Below are positions 1 through 7,833 of a DNA stretch of 64,000 bases, in pieces. Position 1 is the first letter of the stretch; every line of letters begins with the position of its first letter. Made by a program: the position numbers and the translations under genes. Origin of the DNA: Granulicella cerasi. Its GTDB lineage: Bacteria; Acidobacteriota; Terriglobia; Terriglobales; Acidobacteriaceae. The notes beneath the pieces were generated by a model. The model did not search any database and had not been told where the DNA came from. It saw nothing but the letters and a program-made list of their open reading frames with translations. Where the stretch lies: the NCBI RefSeq assembly GCF_025685575.1, contig NZ_JAGSYD010000003.1, positions 734,591 through 798,590 of the forward strand, written 5' to 3'.

Positions 1-1679
1 GCAAAGCAAACTGCACTGCGATCCAGACGCAAAGAAACCGGCGCGACATGGTCGCCGTCCAGCGTGATCGCCTGCGGCGAGCCGTTCGCGGATGAGGTCA
101 AATCCTGCCGCGTGGAGACGTTGCGTACCTCGAACTGCCCGCTCCGCAGACGCGAAACTACCCACAACTGTGCGGCAGCGTTAGAGCACTCCTCCAGCAA
201 GGGCTGCTTGCTTTCACGCGAGGCCGCCAGGCAGCGGTCTTTCTCCGCCTGCAGGCGATACAGACCTTCCTGCAGCACCGGTCGCGCGTCTCCCCAAGCG
301 AAGGTAGTCAGCGATCGCTTCGGCAAAACGCGGCGGAGCGTCTTCCCTTCCACCTCGATCTGCAGTGGGAGATCGCTGGGCGATTCGTTCAACGCCAGTA
401 CTGCATACGTGCCATCGACATTGCGATACGCCGTGACCAGCGCACCCTCGGCACCGTGAATCTCCGTCGTCAACATGTGGGCGTCGGGATGCACGAACGG
501 CGCGGCCTGAGCCAGCAAATAGAACTCGACGTTGCGCGTCCAGACCGGCTTTCCGTCTCGAACATCCAGCGTGAGTAAGGCGCGACAGTCATTGCACCCC
601 CCGTTATGTGGTCCGCCATCGGGGCGCAGGACGAGGTTCCACAACAAGACACTGCGGGCCCCATGCAATGGAGCACCTAACAGCAGGTGATGTGCCTGCC
701 ACATGAGGTCGCCCGCAAACGAAGATCCGTTCGTCCCCGAACACTCGGTGAACCACAGGCTTGCCGTGGGATACGCACGCAACACATCGAGCTGCGCCGT
801 CTCGTTGCCGCGATAGCAATGGAACGACACACCGTCGAAGAGCCCGTTGTGCGCGAGCAATTGTTTCGGGTACTCGGTGTTCGACCAGTTGTGCTCGTAG
901 CCAATGAGTAGGGCTGTAAACCCTGCTCCGCGCAGCAGCGGACGCGTTTGTTCGGCGAGCCCGATCTCCTGCGCCGGCGACATCAACTGCGTCGGATAAC
1001 TCGGGTTCTCGTTCTCTGGCTCGTTCTGCAGGTTGAGCGCATAGACCGGCAACCCACGTTGCGAGTAGGCTTCCACCGTGCGCGTGAGGTACTTCGCATA
1101 CGCGGCGATCCAGCGGTTCTCCAACTGTCCGCCGTTCATGCTGTGGTTCGACTTCATCCACGCAGGCGCGCTCCAGGGCAGCAGCAGAATGCGCGTCTGT
1201 GGATTGATCGCCAGCGCCTCGCTCAGCAGCGGCAGTACCTCGTCGCCATCATGGGTGAGTTGAAAATGCTGCAGCGATTCGTCGCTTCCCGAGGCAGGAT
1301 CGTCGTAGCTGTAATTTCCGTGCGCAGAAAAATCGCTCGCAGCGATCGGCTCACGCAGCAACGTCAATCCCAGCGGTCCGCGGGGATCGAAGAGTTCATG
1401 CATCGCGCTTGAGCGATCCGCAGGCGAGAGAGATTGCAGCAGCACCGCTGAGCTTCCAGTCATCGAGGCACCGAAGCCATCCATGCGCTGCAGCAGACGG
1501 TCTGCATGAACGACGACTGTAGCGCCCTTGCCCGCGACCGCAGAGCCTGCTGTGAAGCTCGCTTCGCTGCGCGCCAGAAGCGACGCTCTATCACCGCGCG
1601 TTTCGACTACCGTTACCGTTTGTGCCGCGCACGACGCCACAAGAAAACCGAGAGCTGCACTCATCCAAAGCTTTTGCAT
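1..1679 (-). CDS. GH30-family glycosidase with C-terminal lectin-like domain (partial, 3' end off window)
   Basis: Predicted exported beta-glycosidase of family GH30 (glucosylceramidase/glucanase type). Translation from the ATG at 1679 gives at least 559 residues and stays open to the window edge. An export signal comes first (MQKLWMSAALGFLVASC; V-A-S-C17 also fits a lipobox). The TIM barrel carries LPWSAPAWMKS, the acid/base Glu in LQNEP (about residue 220) and the nucleophile Glu in WFTEC (about 312). After the barrel, residues from about 465 read YRLQAEKDRCLAAS and AAQLWVV, which resembles a ricin-type carbohydrate-binding domain. An SD-like GGAG precedes the start. The gene is divergent from a second GH30 gene that shares the NYSYDD and PAWMK blocks. 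Family is confident; substrate is unknown. Confidence 0.88.
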   Translation of the reverse strand, partial: MQKLWMSAALGFLVASCAAQTVTVVETRGDRASLLARSEASFTAGSAVAGKGATVVVHADRLLQRMDGFGASMTGSSAVLLQSLSPADRSSAMHELFDPRGPLGLTLLREPIAASDFSAHGNYSYDDPASGSDESLQHFQLTHDGDEVLPLLSEALAINPQTRILLLPWSAPAWMKSNHSMNGGQLENRWIAAYAKYLTRTVEAYSQRGLPVYALNLQNEPENENPSYPTQLMSPAQEIGLAEQTRPLLRGAGFTALLIGYEHNWSNTEYPKQLLAHNGLFDGVSFHCYRGNETAQLDVLRAYPTASLWFTECSGTNGSSFAGDLMWQAHHLLLGAPLHGARSVLLWNLVLRPDGGPHNGGCNDCRALLTLDVRDGKPVWTRNVEFYLLAQAAPFVHPDAHMLTTEIHGAEGALVTAYRNVDGTYAVLALNESPSDLPLQIEVEGKTLRRVLPKRSLTTFAWGDARPVLQEGLYRLQAEKDRCLAASRESKQPLLEECSNAAAQLWVVSRLRSGQFEVRNVSTRQDLTSSANGSPQAITLDGDHVAPVSLRLDRSAVCF

Positions 1680-1892
1680 CACGCTCCATCATCTCGATTT
1701 CCAGAAGACTCTGCCGGTTTCTCGCCATGAATTCTGAGGAACCCGGTTATTTGCTCGCGTTATCACACGCCGCATATCCCACGATTTCACGAATGATTTT
1801 GTATCTGTATCCGAAACACAGCCAACACATGCGCAGTAAAGCCAATCACCTGTATTGACAGCATGTTCGCAGCACAACGATAGTCGTCCGGC
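1680..1892. promoter_or_regulatory. Divergent promoter region of the two GH30 genes
   Basis: This 213-bp gap separates two outward-reading GH30 genes and must hold both promoters. It is AT-richer than the flanks. No operator was convincingly identified. Shared control of the two glycosidases is an inference from the arrangement. Confidence 0.4.
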
Positions 1893-3425
1893 ATGAAAAA
1901 CCAAGCCTTTGCGCGTTCCCTCGGATTCGCCGCGTTCACGACCTCGCTGCTCGCAGCTTGCGGCTGCGCGGGATCGTCCTCATCCACCGCCGGCAACACA
2001 ACGTCCACGACCACCGCTGTGCAGGTGTATCAAACCACCGCAGACGGAACGCAGTTGCTGACCGCGCAGACGAGCATCAACTTCGGCTCGACCAGCGGAT
2101 CGGGCACGACGACGATTCAGGTGACGCCGACCACGGTGTTACAACCCTGGGACGGCGTCGGTGGTGCAATGACAGACTCCGCCGCCACAGTGATTGCCGC
2201 ACTGCCGACGGCGCAGCAGCAGTCGCTGATGCAACAGCTCTTCAGCACGACCAGCGGTGCGGGGTTGAACATGGTGCGGCTGCCCATGGGAGCGAGCGAT
2301 TTTTCAGCGTCCGGCAATTACAGCTACGACGACGTCGCCAAAGGACTGAGTGATCCCACGCTGGCGTCTTTCTCCATCGCACATGACCTCACGAACATCG
2401 TGCCGCTGCTGCAAAGCGCACAAAGCATCAATCCGAATCTGCACATTCTTGCAACGCCCTGGAGTCCACCAGCGTGGATGAAGACGAATGCGTCCATGGT
2501 GGGCATCAGCGGCGCATCACAATCGTCCAGCCAGATTCTCACTGCGGACTTCCCTTATCTGGCGAACTACTTCGTGAAGTTCGTGCAGGCCTACAGCGCG
2601 CAGGGTTTGAACGTCTACGCGGTGACGCCGCAGAACGAGCCCTTGAACTCGAATAGCGGTTATCCTTCAGCGATCCTGACCGCGAATGATGAAGTGAACT
2701 TCATCGCAAACTACCTTGGCCCTGCGTTCACCAACGCGAAGCTCAGCACGAAGATCATCGCAATGGATGATAACTATGCTGACACGGCCTACGCGCAAAC
2801 GGTGCTTGCCTCCGGCGCGAACGCATACATCGCGGGCACGGCATTCCACTGGTATAGCGGCACGCCGGATGCGATGAGCTCGACCCAGGCGCTGGATAGC
2901 GCCAAGGGCGTGTGGTTCACCGAAGGCACAAGCACCATCACCTGCGCGACCAAGGGCTCCTGCCCCGTGCTCACGGCATCGAACTTTACGGGGTCAGGCT
3001 TCAAATATCAGATGCAAAATCTGGTGATGGCTACGGTCCAGAATCATGCTCGGTCGGTGATCAACTGGAACCTTGCTCTGAACCAGAGCGAAGGCCCACA
3101 GAACGGCGGGTGCTACACCTGCGTCGGATTGGCAACAGTAAACACGGGCACATCGACCGCGCAGATTTACTACAACGACGCGCTCTACGCGATGGGTCAC
3201 GTAGGCCGCGTCGCTACGCCAGGCGGCAGTGTGATCGCGACGACCGCAGGCACTGCGGGCAGCGTGCAGAGCATCGGCTTCCTGAACCCGGACAACACCG
3301 TTGGGCTTGTCGCGTTTAATGGCGCGTCTTCAAGCACCACGATCACCGTAGCCTGGAATGGCAAGACGTTCGACTACACGATGCCTGCCGGTTCAGCGGT
3401 GAGCTTCAAATGGTCTGTGAAGTAA
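1893..3425 (+). CDS. GH30-family glycosidase lipoprotein
   Basis: A 510-residue secreted glycosidase of family GH30. The signal ends in a lipobox (SLLAAC, Cys23), followed by a Ser/Thr-rich linker to about residue 45, so the enzyme is probably a lipid-anchored envelope protein. The barrel carries TPWSPPAWMK (about 188-197), the acid/base Glu249 in TPQNEP and the nucleophile Glu344 in WFTEG. The C-terminal beta-sandwich (about 430-510) is typical of GH30. Likely substrates are beta-1,6- or beta-1,3-glucans, glucosylceramide or beta-xylosides; the sequence does not decide. It is divergent from the GH30 gene on the other strand and converges on mdcG 20 bp downstream, with no clear terminator between. 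Confidence 0.92.
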   Translation: MKNQAFARSLGFAAFTTSLLAACGCAGSSSSTAGNTTSTTTAVQVYQTTADGTQLLTAQTSINFGSTSGSGTTTIQVTPTTVLQPWDGVGGAMTDSAATVIAALPTAQQQSLMQQLFSTTSGAGLNMVRLPMGASDFSASGNYSYDDVAKGLSDPTLASFSIAHDLTNIVPLLQSAQSINPNLHILATPWSPPAWMKTNASMVGISGASQSSSQILTADFPYLANYFVKFVQAYSAQGLNVYAVTPQNEPLNSNSGYPSAILTANDEVNFIANYLGPAFTNAKLSTKIIAMDDNYADTAYAQTVLASGANAYIAGTAFHWYSGTPDAMSSTQALDSAKGVWFTEGTSTITCATKGSCPVLTASNFTGSGFKYQMQNLVMATVQNHARSVINWNLALNQSEGPQNGGCYTCVGLATVNTGTSTAQIYYNDALYAMGHVGRVATPGGSVIATTAGTAGSVQSIGFLNPDNTVGLVAFNGASSSTTITVAWNGKTFDYTMPAGSAVSFKWSVK

Positions 3426-3445
3426 TCGCGACCCGACCCAGGGGC

Positions 3446-4060
3446 TTACTGCGCCCAGGGATCTCGCACGAGGCGCACACCTTCATTTGCGCGCAGTAAA
3501 AACTTGCGCGAGTTAGCGGCCAGTTCCGCAAGCGCCACAGAGCCTTGTGGCGCTTGCACCTGAACATCTACGTTGCACGGAAGATCTTCCGTATCGTTGA
3601 GCAGCTTTGCCCATACCGCATTCGGTGGTGGGACATCCAGACGCAGGAGCAGATCAAGATCGCTTGCAGCATGTAGCGTCGATCGGCCGGAGGCGAGCGC
3701 GAATCCCACGCTTCCGACGGGCCCCCACGCGTACGGCAACTCCTTCCATCGCTGCTGTAGCCGTTGCAATGCGATCAGCGCAGGCATCGTTGGGTCATGG
3801 TCCTCACAGCGCAGATCTTGCGGTCGATGGACGGCCTCGATGTCGGCGAGGCCCAACCATGCGGCATAGCGCTCAGATCGTTGCTTGCCTCGGACACCCA
3901 CCGCGATGCGACCTTGCATGAGTCCAGGACGGCGCACCACGACCAGCGGAGCCCACTCCAACCAATGATTGATCGCCTCCTGGTCTGCGGCGTTCTCCGC
4001 CGTCACACAAGACGCAGCCGCAGGCTGAAGCAGATCGTGAATGCGAACCTCTTGCTTCAT
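3446..4060 (-). CDS. mdcG: Phosphoribosyl-dephospho-CoA transferase (malonate decarboxylase holo-ACP synthase)
   Basis: MdcG-type nucleotidyltransferase, 204 residues. It would attach the 2'-(5''-triphosphoribosyl)-3'-dephospho-CoA prosthetic group to the acyl-carrier subunit MdcC. The nucleotidyltransferase core is visible as GSVGFALASG followed by SDLDLLLRL (about 115-140), with a further acidic residue in NVDVQVQ. The ATG overlaps the stop of the upstream transporter gene as ATGA, so translation is coupled. It is the last gene of the mdc operon. The order A-B-C-D-E-F-G matches the Klebsiella operon up to G; no mdcH follows. Confidence 0.9.
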   Translation of the reverse strand: MKQEVRIHDLLQPAAASCVTAENAADQEAINHWLEWAPLVVVRRPGLMQGRIAVGVRGKQRSERYAAWLGLADIEAVHRPQDLRCEDHDPTMPALIALQRLQQRWKELPYAWGPVGSVGFALASGRSTLHAASDLDLLLRLDVPPPNAVWAKLLNDTEDLPCNVDVQVQAPQGSVALAELAANSRKFLLRANEGVRLVRDPWAQ

Positions 4061-4995
4061 AGGCGATGCGCCAGGTGCACAGCCAACGGGAGCGTTGCAG
4101 CCCCGAAGAGGGTGCTGAGCACGAGCGTAGCGCCAGCGTCACAGGAGCGCAGGCCTTGCCGCGCACCAAAGACCGTTCCGAAGAAGCCCGCAGGAACGCA
4201 GCTCAGTAAGAACAGTTGTTGTGCGAGCGTGCCGTGCACTCCGAACCAGCGCATCAATAGCCATACGATCACGGGTTGAAGCAGGTTCTTCGCGAGGACA
4301 GAGACAGCCGTGGTCCACGAGAAGCGAAAGCGCTGCGCCGACAGAATCAAGCCGGTGAGGAAGAGCGCAATGCCGATCGTTGCTTTGCCAATGAGATCCA
4401 GCGAGGATGCGATGACAGGCGGCAGCGTATATCCGCTGAGCGAAAGCAGCAGTCCCAGCAGCGGCGCCACGATGACAGGCCGACGCAGCGAATGAAGCAG
4501 CGCGTGGCGCATGCCGACGCTTGCTGCAGCACTATCACTCCGCTGCGCGTCCAGTTCGAGCAGTACGAGCGTGACGGGCGAAAGCACCAGCGCGCCGACG
4601 ACGATGCCGGACATCACGACCAACCTGCCACTGGGACCTTCGATGCTCGCGACGAACGGAAGCCCGATCGCTACATTGTTGGCGAAGGCACTCGTCAGCG
4701 CGAGCACTGCGGCTTCGCCAAGTCCAAGCTCTCCAAACTTGCGAGCAAAGAGGAAGACCAGCGCGTAGATCGCTAGCATCGCGACGAGCAGGATGCCCAT
4801 CAAGGGGAGTTGCGACGCGAGCATCTTCGGGCTGGATGAACCGACCCCAAGAAACAACGAGCATGGCAGCGCGTATTGCATGAGCAGCGCGATGAGTTGC
4901 TCAGGGCGCTGGTTATCGACGCGTTTGCGCAGGCCAGCATACACGCCAAGCGCGAGCACCACGAGCACCGGCAGTAACGGAAGGATCGCGTTCAT
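4057..4995 (-). CDS. mdcF: AEC-family malonate transporter
   Basis: An inner-membrane transporter of the auxin efflux carrier family, 312 residues from the ATG at 4995, with about ten hydrophobic segments spread along its length. Inside an mdc operon such a protein is MdcF and is expected to import malonate. The start is fixed by context: this ATG overlaps the mdcE stop as ATGA. An upstream in-frame extension is Arg-rich and not membrane-like. The 3' end overlaps mdcG by 4 nt. Substrate assignment rests on operon position; AEC proteins also carry other carboxylates. Confidence 0.82.
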   Translation of the reverse strand: MNAILPLLPVLVVLALGVYAGLRKRVDNQRPEQLIALLMQYALPCSLFLGVGSSSPKMLASQLPLMGILLVAMLAIYALVFLFARKFGELGLGEAAVLALTSAFANNVAIGLPFVASIEGPSGRLVVMSGIVVGALVLSPVTLVLLELDAQRSDSAAASVGMRHALLHSLRRPVIVAPLLGLLLSLSGYTLPPVIASSLDLIGKATIGIALFLTGLILSAQRFRFSWTTAVSVLAKNLLQPVIVWLLMRWFGVHGTLAQQLFLLSCVPAGFFGTVFGARQGLRSCDAGATLVLSTLFGAATLPLAVHLAHRL

Positions 4996-5861
4996 CGCAC
5001 CATGCCGACGGCGTCGCCGCCAGCCATCACCGCATCGGCCGCTTCCCACTGCGCGCGCATGGCTTCCACCACCGCGTTGGTTCCAACGCGTAATGGGTTA
5101 CCGGCGACGCTGCGTGCGCCTGGTTTCAGAGCTGCAATTTTTTCTGCAAGTACCTGCTTCACGCGTTGCACCTGCTCCTGCGTTGGTGCATCCGCATCCA
5201 CGCCTTCAATCAGCGCATCGATGATACCCAAGCGCGCAGCGTCTTGTATCGCATAAGACATGGGCGTGACGCGCGTCGCAATCTCCTGCACTTTGGCGAC
5301 GCTTTGCCGCGTGATGCGCGCGATCGAACGCAGTCGCATCGCCTGCATTTCTACGCCCTCAGCCTGCAGCGCGAAGATCGCATCCGCCTGAAGACCGTGC
5401 GCCAGGAACGAGCCCGAGAACGCTCCTCCGACGACGAGCGTTACAACAAGATGCCCGCAGCGGCGAGCTGTGTCATAAGCTGCGATCGAAGCTGCGCAGG
5501 CAGCAGAGATACAAGCAGCTTCTTCGTGCCGACCGAGCGCTTGCCCAGGTGTGTCCACGATGGCGAGGAGGGGCGTCTTCTGCGTTGCGCTCCTTTCGGA
5601 ATCCACCAACTCACGTACCGCGAGCGAGAGCTGCAGCGCCTGCTCGACACCCATCTCGCCATGACGTGCTCGCGCAGAAAGGTTGGCAGCATCTTGCACG
5701 ACGGCAAAAGCGCGAACGCGTAGTGACCCCAACAACACTTCGGCGCTCTGCACACAGGGAGCGGACCGCGCCGGAGTTTCCGCCGCGAGACACTCCATCC
5801 ATGCCGCGGCACGGTCTACGGTGACTGGCCCTGCGTGAACTCGTTCAGCGGTGATCGGCAT
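4992..5861 (-). CDS. mdcE: Malonate decarboxylase gamma subunit
   Basis: MdcE, 289 residues, pairs with MdcD to form the carboxybiotin-independent malonyl-S-ACP decarboxylase, releasing CO2 and regenerating acetyl-S-ACP. The crotonase/carboxyltransferase-like fold is recognisable from LLAIVDTPGQALGRHEE (about 103-119) and the glycine-rich VVGGAFSGSFLAHG (about 145-160). The start MPITAERVHAG at 5861 was chosen because the longer in-frame extension lies inside mdcD and has no family character. It overlaps mdcD by 17 nt and the transporter gene by 4 nt. Confidence 0.9.
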   Translation of the reverse strand: MPITAERVHAGPVTVDRAAAWMECLAAETPARSAPCVQSAEVLLGSLRVRAFAVVQDAANLSARARHGEMGVEQALQLSLAVRELVDSERSATQKTPLLAIVDTPGQALGRHEEAACISAACAASIAAYDTARRCGHLVVTLVVGGAFSGSFLAHGLQADAIFALQAEGVEMQAMRLRSIARITRQSVAKVQEIATRVTPMSYAIQDAARLGIIDALIEGVDADAPTQEQVQRVKQVLAEKIAALKPGARSVAGNPLRVGTNAVVEAMRAQWEAADAVMAGGDAVGMVR

Positions 5862-6657
5862 CTGCGCCCTCCCAGTTTGATCGCCATGAGGCGAGTTGTT
5901 CTGCAGGCGAAGGACGTGTGGCCTGCACCAGTTCCCCCTTGAGCGACGCGGCGACGGCATCTCGCAACGCCTCGGTGTTGGCTGGTACAAGCGCGTCGAT
6001 CCATCCCGCTGCTGCGCGAGTAGAACAGCCATAGATGGACCACACCAGCTCGCGATCATCTGCGTTGAGTTCAGCCGCGCCTGCTTCCTGCTCGATGACC
6101 TCCGGGCCGTTCATGCCGTAACGGGCATAGCGCGTGCCGATGATGTGCGTGCAGAGCGCGGCCGCGAGCGACATACCTCCGAAGCATCCGACCGGCCCGG
6201 CGATCACAGCGACGACCGGCGCATGTTCGCGAAGATCAAGGATCGCGCGTTGAATATCCGCAATGGCCGCGAGTCCGAGATTCGCCTCGTTCAAGCGCAC
6301 GCCGCCGGTCTCTAGCAACAACACCGCGGGCATCGTCTGTCCTGCGAGAGATGCTCCCGCTGCAAGTTGCAGCGCGGTGGCAATCTTCGCACCTCCAACT
6401 TCGCCAATGCTGCCGCCTTCGAATGAAGCCTCGATCGCAATCACGACGGCCTGCATCCCCGCGATGAAGCCGCGCGTCACGACGACACCATCATCTGCTT
6501 GTGCGACTCGGCCGGAGAGTTTGAGCCAGGGTGAAGCGATGCGATCAAAAGGGCCGAGCAGTTCTACACGCGGCCGGCCTTTGTCCAGCAGGGCAGCTGT
6601 GCGCTCGCGCGCCGAGAGTTCAAGAAACTCTGCAGAGTTGGAGAAGCTTCCGCTCAT
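5845..6657 (-). CDS. mdcD: Malonate decarboxylase beta subunit
   Basis: MdcD, 270 residues, the biotin-independent decarboxylase beta chain related to acetyl-CoA carboxylase carboxyltransferase subunits. Visible blocks are ELSARERTAALLDKG near the N-terminus, the oxyanion-type glycines in FEGGSIGEVGGAKI, and VVAVIAGPVGCFGGMS. The ATG at 6657 overlaps the mdcC stop (ATGA). It is expected to act in the cytosol with MdcE on malonyl-S-MdcC. Confidence 0.92.
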   Translation of the reverse strand: MSGSFSNSAEFLELSARERTAALLDKGRPRVELLGPFDRIASPWLKLSGRVAQADDGVVVTRGFIAGMQAVVIAIEASFEGGSIGEVGGAKIATALQLAAGASLAGQTMPAVLLLETGGVRLNEANLGLAAIADIQRAILDLREHAPVVAVIAGPVGCFGGMSLAAALCTHIIGTRYARYGMNGPEVIEQEAGAAELNADDRELVWSIYGCSTRAAAGWIDALVPANTEALRDAVAASLKGELVQATRPSPAEQLASWRSNWEGADADHR

Positions 6658-6962
6658 GCTTGCACCTCCACCTGCGTTGCTTGCTCCAGCGCTTGTTCGA
6701 GCCGCAGCCACACAACGCCGGGAGTCGCGCCGTGGTCGCGAATCTCAAGCCGCACTGCAACCGGGTGCTGCGCGAAGAAGCGCGCCAGTACGGCCTCCCA
6801 CGTCTTGCGATGTCCCGCAACGTTGGTGACCACATCTACCTCAACCTGTGTGTCGGCGGGTTCCAGCAAGACCTCGAGATCACCTGACGCAACGACGCCA
6901 ACATGACTCCGGCGAGTCACGCTTTGTTGCGCGGGCAGTTCCATCGTGAAACGTTCAAGCAT
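6654..6962 (-). CDS. mdcC: Malonate decarboxylase acyl carrier protein (delta subunit)
   Basis: MdcC, 102 residues, the acyl carrier that holds acetyl and malonyl on a phosphoribosyl-dephospho-CoA arm. The attachment serine lies in GVVASGDLEVL (Ser26 with the start used here), matching the conserved SGDLEVL of the family. The ATG at 6962 overlaps the mdcB end by 8 nt; a second ATG six codons later is possible. Downstream overlap with mdcD is ATGA. The prosthetic group would be made by MdcB and attached by MdcG, both in this operon. Confidence 0.9.
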   Translation of the reverse strand: MLERFTMELPAQQSVTRRSHVGVVASGDLEVLLEPADTQVEVDVVTNVAGHRKTWEAVLARFFAQHPVAVRLEIRDHGATPGVVWLRLEQALEQATQVEVQA

Positions 6963-7833
6963 ACTTCGATTCCTTCTCCATACGATCGACCAGAAGCGTT
7001 GCCGCCAGCAGATCAGCGGATCCACCCGGTGAAGCCCATAGCGAAAGCAACTCCTGATCCAACGCGATGATGCGCTGCAACCCGGCATCTGTGGCAGCGC
7101 CACCCAAAGCAGAAGCCTCCGCCGCGCCGACTTGTGCGGCCAGCAGTGCCGCGCGGCCTCCACGATGTAACAAGCAAGTATCTTCGAGCTGGGCCATGAT
7201 CGCGAGCAATGCGTCTACGCGTGCGGCTTCTTCGCTGGCTCCTCGCAGGCGAGCGCCACGCAATGCAGGAACGCCGACGCGCCACACATGCGGGAAGCCG
7301 CTCATCGCTTCTCCTCGTGCGCCCATAGCGCCATATGTTTCCTGTGCGCTCCGCCCGTGCGAGCCGGTCTGCACGCATTTCGCATCAGGCATTCTTGCAA
7401 TGGCGCCTGCAAGATTGCAGAGTTCTTTTACCGAAGTCGCACCTTGCGCACCCGCTGCCACCAGCAGCCCAAGCGCCCAGATGGCACCGCGGTGCGTGTT
7501 CACACCCTTCGTCACGCGAAGCATCGCAGACTCTGCATCGCGCCCAAGTGCACCGAGCTCTTCGCGCAACTCTATGCTGAGCGTCTTGCGAACAGCCGCC
7601 TCTGCCATCGCGATGAAGTGCGGCTCCAGCGCCACTGCGGAGCGCTCCATCAGAGGCAAGGAGAGATCATGATGTGCGCCCACGCCGCGGCGATCGACGA
7701 GACCGGGCTTCGGGGTCGCGCGCGCCTCTTGCAACAGAGCTTCCACCGCGAGCGCGCCCAACGCTGCAGGCTGCATTCGCGGCGGAGTCCACCACGCGAC
7801 GGTCGGCGCTGCCACTGAATGAAATGTCTGCAT
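6955..7833 (-). CDS. mdcB: Triphosphoribosyl-dephospho-CoA synthase
   Basis: MdcB/CitG-family enzyme, 292 residues, which joins ATP and dephospho-CoA to make the malonate decarboxylase prosthetic group precursor. Family marks include EARATPKPGLVDRRGVGAHHDLSL (about 37-60, given in part), VTKGVNTHRGAIWALG and a C-terminal RGG...ALLAAQ region. The ATG at 7833 follows the mdcA stop directly with no gap. Cytosolic. Confidence 0.92.
   Translation of the reverse strand: MQTFHSVAAPTVAWWTPPRMQPAALGALAVEALLQEARATPKPGLVDRRGVGAHHDLSLPLMERSAVALEPHFIAMAEAAVRKTLSIELREELGALGRDAESAMLRVTKGVNTHRGAIWALGLLVAAGAQGATSVKELCNLAGAIARMPDAKCVQTGSHGRSAQETYGAMGARGEAMSGFPHVWRVGVPALRGARLRGASEEAARVDALLAIMAQLEDTCLLHRGGRAALLAAQVGAAEASALGGAATDAGLQRIIALDQELLSLWASPGGSADLLAATLLVDRMEKESKYA

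Noticed and set aside
604..1161. Long minus-strand frame of 185 codons inside the first GH30 gene
   Set aside because: Arg-rich product without family character; it lies out of frame within the GH30 coding sequence, whose catalytic motifs are clear.
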